Origin: Peptoniphilaceae bacterium
GTDB lineage: Bacteria > Bacillota > Clostridia > Tissierellales > Peptoniphilaceae
Direction: 5' to 3'
DNA: 64,000 nt
Assembly: GCA_028726605.1 (NCBI GenBank)
Contig: JAQYPV010000023.1
Coordinates: 62,001 to 126,000, forward strand
Position numbers and translations under genes: made by a program. Below are positions 59,467-64,000 of this stretch, in pieces. Below the pieces are notes generated by a model. The model had not been told where the DNA came from, searched no databases, and was given only the letters and a program-made list of their open reading frames with translations. How positions within the stretch are numbered: position 1 is the first letter of the stretch; each line of letters opens with the position of its first letter.

Positions 59467-60852
59467 TTATTCTTCCGATGCCGGGGCGTCCGCCTGTTCT
59501 TCGGTCGTGTTCACATCGGGGGCATCGCCCGTCTCTTCAGCCGCTTCTTCCGAGGCGTCTTCCTTCGCTTCCACGAAGGTCACCTGTTCCACCAGGTAGT
59601 CGAGTGCCTTCTTCTTGCGCACGTCGTCGGCCACCAAGTCTTCCTGGTGCATCTCCTTCATGCGCTTGATGAAGTCCTCAGGGTCTTTGGAGCCGTAGGT
59701 CTCGGCCAATTCCTTCATCTCGGCGTCGATCTCTTCTTCCGTGGCTTCAAAGCCCTGCTCTTCCGCCAGGGCGCCCAGCGCTAAGTCGCCGGCGACGCGG
59801 TCGCGAGCGGCCGGTTCGTAGTTTTCACGCAATTGTTCGATGGACGCGCCGCCGAACTGCATGTACTGCTCCATGGAGATGCCCATCTGCTGCAACTGGT
59901 TGGCGAAGTTGCGGATCTCCACGTCCACTTGTTCCTCCACCATGGCCTGCGGCGGCTCGATGTTGGAGAGCTTCACCAACGTTTTGATGGCGTTGTTCTG
60001 CTTCTCCACGAGTTCGTGCTCTCTGGCGTGTTCCATGAGGTGCTCTTTGATCGACGCGCGGTATTCATCAAACGTGTCGTACTCTGACACATCCTGCGCA
60101 AAGTCGTCGTCGAGTTCCGGCATTTCCTTTTCCTGCACTTCATGCAAGGTCACGGCAAAGACGGCGTCCTTGCCCTTCAAGTCCTCGGCGTGGTATTCCT
60201 CGGGGAACGTGACGTTCACGTCAAAGCTCTCACCCGCCGTATGTCCTTCAATTTGCTCTTCAAACCCGGGAATGAACGCGCCCGAGCCCAACACCAAGGT
60301 CTGCTTCTCCGCGGTACCGCCGTCAAAAGCCACGCCGTCGATGCTGCCCGCGTAGTCGATGGAGACCGTGTCGCCGTTCTGTGCCGCGCGCTCCACCGGA
60401 CGCATGACCGCATTCTTCTCGCGTTCCTGTTCGATGGCGTGATCCACTTCCTCGTCCGCCACCTGCGCCGAATGGTACGCGACCTCGACGCCTTTGTACT
60501 CCGCCAACGTCGGATGCGGCAATGTGGCCTGAGTGACTTTCACGACGATGTCTTTTTTCTCTTCAAACGTGTCCAAATCGACGTCCGGACGGCCCACGGC
60601 CTCGAGTTCCAACTCTTTGACAGCCGCGTCCAACGCATCCGGCAAGAGCGCGTTCAGCGCGTCTTCGTAGAAGATCTTGCCGTAGTTCATCTCGATGATT
60701 TTGCGCGGGGCCTTGCCTTTACGGAAGCCTGGAATAGCGTAACGGCCGCGCGTGCGACGGTACACCTTGTCCGCTTCTGCATTGAAGTCATCCCAAGAGA
60801 TGGTGGTCGTGTAGACCGCCAGATCCTTTTCATGTGATTCTAGTTGTGCCAT
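59467..60852 (-). CDS. tig: trigger factor
   Basis: [30 protein letters not shown]-like [45 protein letters not shown]. Confidence 0.97.
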   Translation of the reverse strand: MAQLESHEKDLAVYTTTISWDDFNAEADKVYRRTRGRYAIPGFRKGKAPRKIIEMNYGKIFYEDALNALLPDALDAAVKELELEAVGRPDVDLDTFEEKKDIVVKVTQATLPHPTLAEYKGVEVAYHSAQVADEEVDHAIEQEREKNAVMRPVERAAQNGDTVSIDYAGSIDGVAFDGGTAEKQTLVLGSGAFIPGFEEQIEGHTAGESFDVNVTFPEEYHAEDLKGKDAVFAVTLHEVQEKEMPELDDDFAQDVSEYDTFDEYRASIKEHLMEHAREHELVEKQNNAIKTLVKLSNIEPPQAMVEEQVDVEIRNFANQLQQMGISMEQYMQFGGASIEQLRENYEPAARDRVAGDLALGALAEEQGFEATEEEIDAEMKELAETYGSKDPEDFIKRMKEMHQEDLVADDVRKKKALDYLVEQVTFVEAKEDASEEAAEETGDAPDVNTTEEQADAPASEE

Positions 60853-60917
60853 TTGTCTTACTCCTTGTCGATCGATTTGTGTGCAATACAGAATATTATA
60901 GCACGAACCCGCTCGCC

Positions 60918-61745
60918 TTAGAAACCGACCACGACGCCGCTCTGATTGGCGTAGGTCGTCACGAGGCCCGCCGACTTCATGATCTCCACGTGGCGGAACG
61001 GGACGCGAGCCAGAATTGCCTCTTTCACGGTCTCCGCCAACGGCAGATCGTTGACGTGCGAGATGTACAACGTGCGGTGTTCAAAGTCCACATTCTCTTT
61101 GCGGATGGCGTCGACCATGTTGGAAATGGCCTTTTTCATGCCCCGGGCGATGGATTTGACGCCAATCGTGCCGTTAACCGCATAACACACGGGCCGAATG
61201 GAGAGGCCCTTCAGGAGCCGCCCTGCGAGCGCCGGCATGCGGCCGGATTTCACCAGCGTGCTGTAGTCGTCCAGGATGAAATAGGTGTAATTCGACGCCT
61301 GGACCTCCTCTTCCTTCGCCACGATCTCGTCAAACGAGAGCCCGTCCTCGATGAGCTGGTGAATTTTCATTACGAGCGAAGTGTGGCCCGCCGCGGCGGA
61401 CTTGGAATCGAACACGTACACTTTGCGTCCCTTGGCGATGAGTTCCTCCGCCGCCAAACGGGCGTTGTTGTAGGAACTGCTGAGGCGCGCCGTCACCGTG
61501 AAGATGAACGCCTCCGCCGCGTCGCCCACTGCGTCGATGAACTTCTGCGGCGCGCGCGCCGCGCTCTTGGTGATCTCGGACGAAGCGGCGACGTCCGCTA
61601 AGAAGGCGTCGATGTCCATGGTCTCGTCATCGACGTAATGATGGCCATTGCTCGTCAGGATGAAAGGCACGCGCTCCACGTCCACGCGCTTTGCGAGATT
61701 TTCGTTCCAATCGAGACTGGTGTCCGCAATGATTTTGGGTTTCAC
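60918..61745 (-). CDS. DegV family protein
   Basis: KIIADTSLDWNENLAKRVDVERVPFILTSNGHHYVDDETMD...TARLSSSYNNARLAAEE...KSGRMPALAGRLLKGLSIRPVCYAVNG. Confidence 0.94.
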   Translation of the reverse strand: MKPKIIADTSLDWNENLAKRVDVERVPFILTSNGHHYVDDETMDIDAFLADVAASSEITKSAARAPQKFIDAVGDAAEAFIFTVTARLSSSYNNARLAAEELIAKGRKVYVFDSKSAAAGHTSLVMKIHQLIEDGLSFDEIVAKEEEVQASNYTYFILDDYSTLVKSGRMPALAGRLLKGLSIRPVCYAVNGTIGVKSIARGMKKAISNMVDAIRKENVDFEHRTLYISHVNDLPLAETVKEAILARVPFRHVEIMKSAGLVTTYANQSGVVVGF

Positions 61746-61760
61746 TCCGTGCTCCTTGGT

Positions 61761-63065
61761 CTATGCCTTGTGATGTTGAAACAGAGTCGGATCCGGCAAT
61801 GCCTTTTTCAACGCCTCGGGCGTGTTCAAGACGCGCTCATCGATGACGTCCTCCAGCAAAGACGACAAAACCTGACCCACGACGCGGCCCTGAGGGATGC
61901 CATGCGCCAACACGTCGGCGCCAGAAATGGCCAAGTCCCCCACCGTCGTCGGAAGATGATCTCGTTTTATTATAGCCAAAAATGCAGAAACTAACGCAAT
62001 CTCCCTCTCGGCCGCGGCGTCGTCCCGGGCGCGGGCTTCCGCGTCCAAAAACGTCACGATGTCCTCCGTGTCCGGCGACGTCGCGCCCACAAAGCGCTGC
62101 GCTTCTTTAAGCGTCTGCGGCAAAGGCTCTTGGGGCTGGGAAAGCATGGCGCTGACGCGGTCGAGCCGCTTCGTCGGGAGCTTTAACTGTTTTAAGAGGC
62201 GCCGCATCTCACGCGCCTGAGCTTTTCGATGCCGGACGTTCGGACCCTCTACGGGCCAGAGCGTCGCCGCGCCCTCCGGCGTCTCTTGCGTGACGAGTCC
62301 GCGCCCGAGTGCCGCCCATCGAAAGGCCGCATCGCGCGGCACGGCACAGAACAGCGCAACGGACACGCCCTCGGCCGGGAGCGTGGGAAACAGCGTCGCC
62401 CAGAGGCCGGTTTCCATCAAGAGCGAAAGCGCGCGTTCGGCGTGCGCTCCCTCCCACATGCGCTCGAGTTCGTCCGCAATGCGCTCGGCCGAGATGAGCG
62501 AGAGGCGTGAGAGATGCGTGTGAATGGCCTCGCGGAGCGACGGCTCCAGCTGTAGTGAAAAGCGAGCCGCAAAGCGCACCGCGCGCAACATGCGCAGAGC
62601 GTCTTCGCCGATGCGCTCCTCCGCGTCGCCGACGGCGCGCAAGATGCCGCGGGCGAGGTCGTCGCGCCCGTGATACACGTCCAAGAGTCCGCGTGACGGA
62701 TGCCACGCCATGGCGTTCATGGTGAAATCCCGGCGCATGAGGTCTTCCTCAATGCGCTCTGAAAAGCACACCGCGTCGGGATGGCGACCATCGCGATAGC
62801 CCTGCTCCGCCCGGTACGTGGTCACCTCGTAGACGCCGTCGTCCCACACCACGCGAATGGTGCCGAAGGCCTTCCCCACGTCGAGGGTGGTCACGTCCGA
62901 AAAGAGCGCTTGGATGGCGTCCGGCCTCGCGTTCGTCGTGATGTCCACGTCGTGGCCGGAAAGGCCCAGAAGCGCGTCGCGCACGGCGCCGCCCACAATC
63001 CACGCCTGGTAGCCCGCTTCTTCCAGGCGATGCAAGATGGCGAGCGCGCCGGGTGGGACGTTCAT
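61761..63065 (-). CDS. cca: CCA tRNA nucleotidyltransferase/poly(A) polymerase family
   Basis: AWIVGGAVRDALLGLSGHDVDITTNARPDAIQALF; RRDFTMNAMAWHPSRGLLDVYHGRDDLARGILRAVG. Confidence 0.94.
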   Translation of the reverse strand: MNVPPGALAILHRLEEAGYQAWIVGGAVRDALLGLSGHDVDITTNARPDAIQALFSDVTTLDVGKAFGTIRVVWDDGVYEVTTYRAEQGYRDGRHPDAVCFSERIEEDLMRRDFTMNAMAWHPSRGLLDVYHGRDDLARGILRAVGDAEERIGEDALRMLRAVRFAARFSLQLEPSLREAIHTHLSRLSLISAERIADELERMWEGAHAERALSLLMETGLWATLFPTLPAEGVSVALFCAVPRDAAFRWAALGRGLVTQETPEGAATLWPVEGPNVRHRKAQAREMRRLLKQLKLPTKRLDRVSAMLSQPQEPLPQTLKEAQRFVGATSPDTEDIVTFLDAEARARDDAAAEREIALVSAFLAIIKRDHLPTTVGDLAISGADVLAHGIPQGRVVGQVLSSLLEDVIDERVLNTPEALKKALPDPTLFQHHKA

Positions 63066-64000
63066 GCCACGAACCCCTCAGCGCGCAAGGCGTCCAGAAT
63101 CTGCTCCACCGCCGCTTCGCACGTCTCGCGGTCGCGGTGCTCCGCCATGACGCGCACCAAGGGTTCCGTCCCCGAGGCGCGCACGAGCGTGCGGCCGTCA
63201 TCGCCCAGGAGCGCATCCGCCGCCGCAATGGCCTCCTGCACGCGCGCATTGGCCAGCGCCGCCTCTTTGTCCGCCACGCGCACGTTCTTCAACACCTGCG
63301 GGTAGGGCTGGAATTCCATGTGAAGCGACGCGAGGTCGCTCTTGCGTTCGACCATGATCTCCGTCACGCGCAGCGCCGTCAACACGCCGTCGCCCGTCGT
63401 GGCGTACTTGGAGAAGATGATGTGGCCGGACTGTTCGCCGCCCAGCGCGTAGCCGTTTTTGAACATCTCCGCCGCCACGTACTTGTCGCCCACGGGGGTC
63501 TTCGCCGCGTGGATGCCGGCGCGCTCAAAGGCTTTGTAGAGACCGAAGTTGGACATGACCGTGGTCACCACGGTGTTAGCCGGCAGCGCGTTGTTGGCTT
63601 TGAGATCCACGCCGCAGAGGTAGAGAATGGCGTCGCCGTCCACGACGTTCCCGTGATTGTCCACGGCGATGCAGCGGTCGGCGTCGCCGTCAAAGGCGAA
63701 CCCGCAGTCCAGCTTGGACTCTTTCACGAGTTTCACCAGGCTCTCGATGTGGGTAGAGCCGCTATCCACGTTGATGTTGAGGCCATTGGGCTCGTCGTGG
63801 ATGACGAAGGTCTCCGCGCCCAGCGCGTCGAAGACGTTTTTGGCGATGGTGAAGGCGGCGCCGTTGGCCGTGTCCAGCCCGATGCGCAGGCGCTTAAATG
63901 AGCGGCGCACCGTCTGCATGAGGTAGCCGATGTAGCGGTTGCGCCCCTGCGAGTAATCCGACACTTCGCCGATGTCCTCCCGCTCGGCCAGAGGGATCTC
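63062..64000 (-). CDS. glmM: phosphoglucosamine mutase, C-terminal part cut by window end
   Basis: FAFDGDADRCIAVDNHGNVVDGD; ALGGEQSGHIIFSKYATTGDGVLTALRV; RASGTEPLVRVMAE; frame stays open to 64000. Confidence 0.95.
   Translation of the reverse strand, partial: EIPLAEREDIGEVSDYSQGRNRYIGYLMQTVRRSFKRLRIGLDTANGAAFTIAKNVFDALGAETFVIHDEPNGLNINVDSGSTHIESLVKLVKESKLDCGFAFDGDADRCIAVDNHGNVVDGDAILYLCGVDLKANNALPANTVVTTVMSNFGLYKAFERAGIHAAKTPVGDKYVAAEMFKNGYALGGEQSGHIIFSKYATTGDGVLTALRVTEIMVERKSDLASLHMEFQPYPQVLKNVRVADKEAALANARVQEAIAAADALLGDDGRTLVRASGTEPLVRVMAEHRDRETCEAAVEQILDALRAEGFVA

Overview
GC-rich, low-GC-Firmicutes-type (Clostridia-like, possibly Peptoniphilaceae; taxonomy is inference) chromosomal segment. 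Most of it is ordinary core genome. The replication/ribosomal block (dnaI-like, dnaD-like, dnaB, rplI, gdpP, DUF2232/YybS-like, rpsR, ssb, rpsF) comes first. It is followed by two CAP+CWB2 surface proteins, an M16C peptidase, exonuclease III, a YtrA-type GntR/ABC operon, a RecB-like helicase-nuclease, a polysaccharide deacetylase, a preQ1-I riboswitch with queT, and a gamma-glutamyl ligase plus GspS-like ATP-grasp pair. Then come an MBL-fold protein, rubrerythrin, ackA, a nucleotidyltransferase, an AI-2E family transporter, glmS, a [2Fe-2S] protein with an [FeFe]-hydrogenase, a GDPD-like protein, an ABC-F protein, rex, cls, typA, rubredoxin, a VTT protein and a GT4 glycosyltransferase, and finally engB-lon-clpX-clpP-tig, degV, cca and glmM. 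The accessory-looking part is 33.8-38.7 kb. It is AT-richer and holds a 22-aa signal-like micro-ORF, a field of imperfect hairpin repeats, and a cassette of secreted DUF2712-like peptide, signal-bearing protein, two membrane proteins and an ABC ATPase. A related repeat field lies at 24.2-24.9 kb and a separate hairpin cluster at 10.5-10.8 kb. I saw no CRISPR array, tRNA, rRNA, transposase or integrase. All homology calls come from motif recognition, not from searches.
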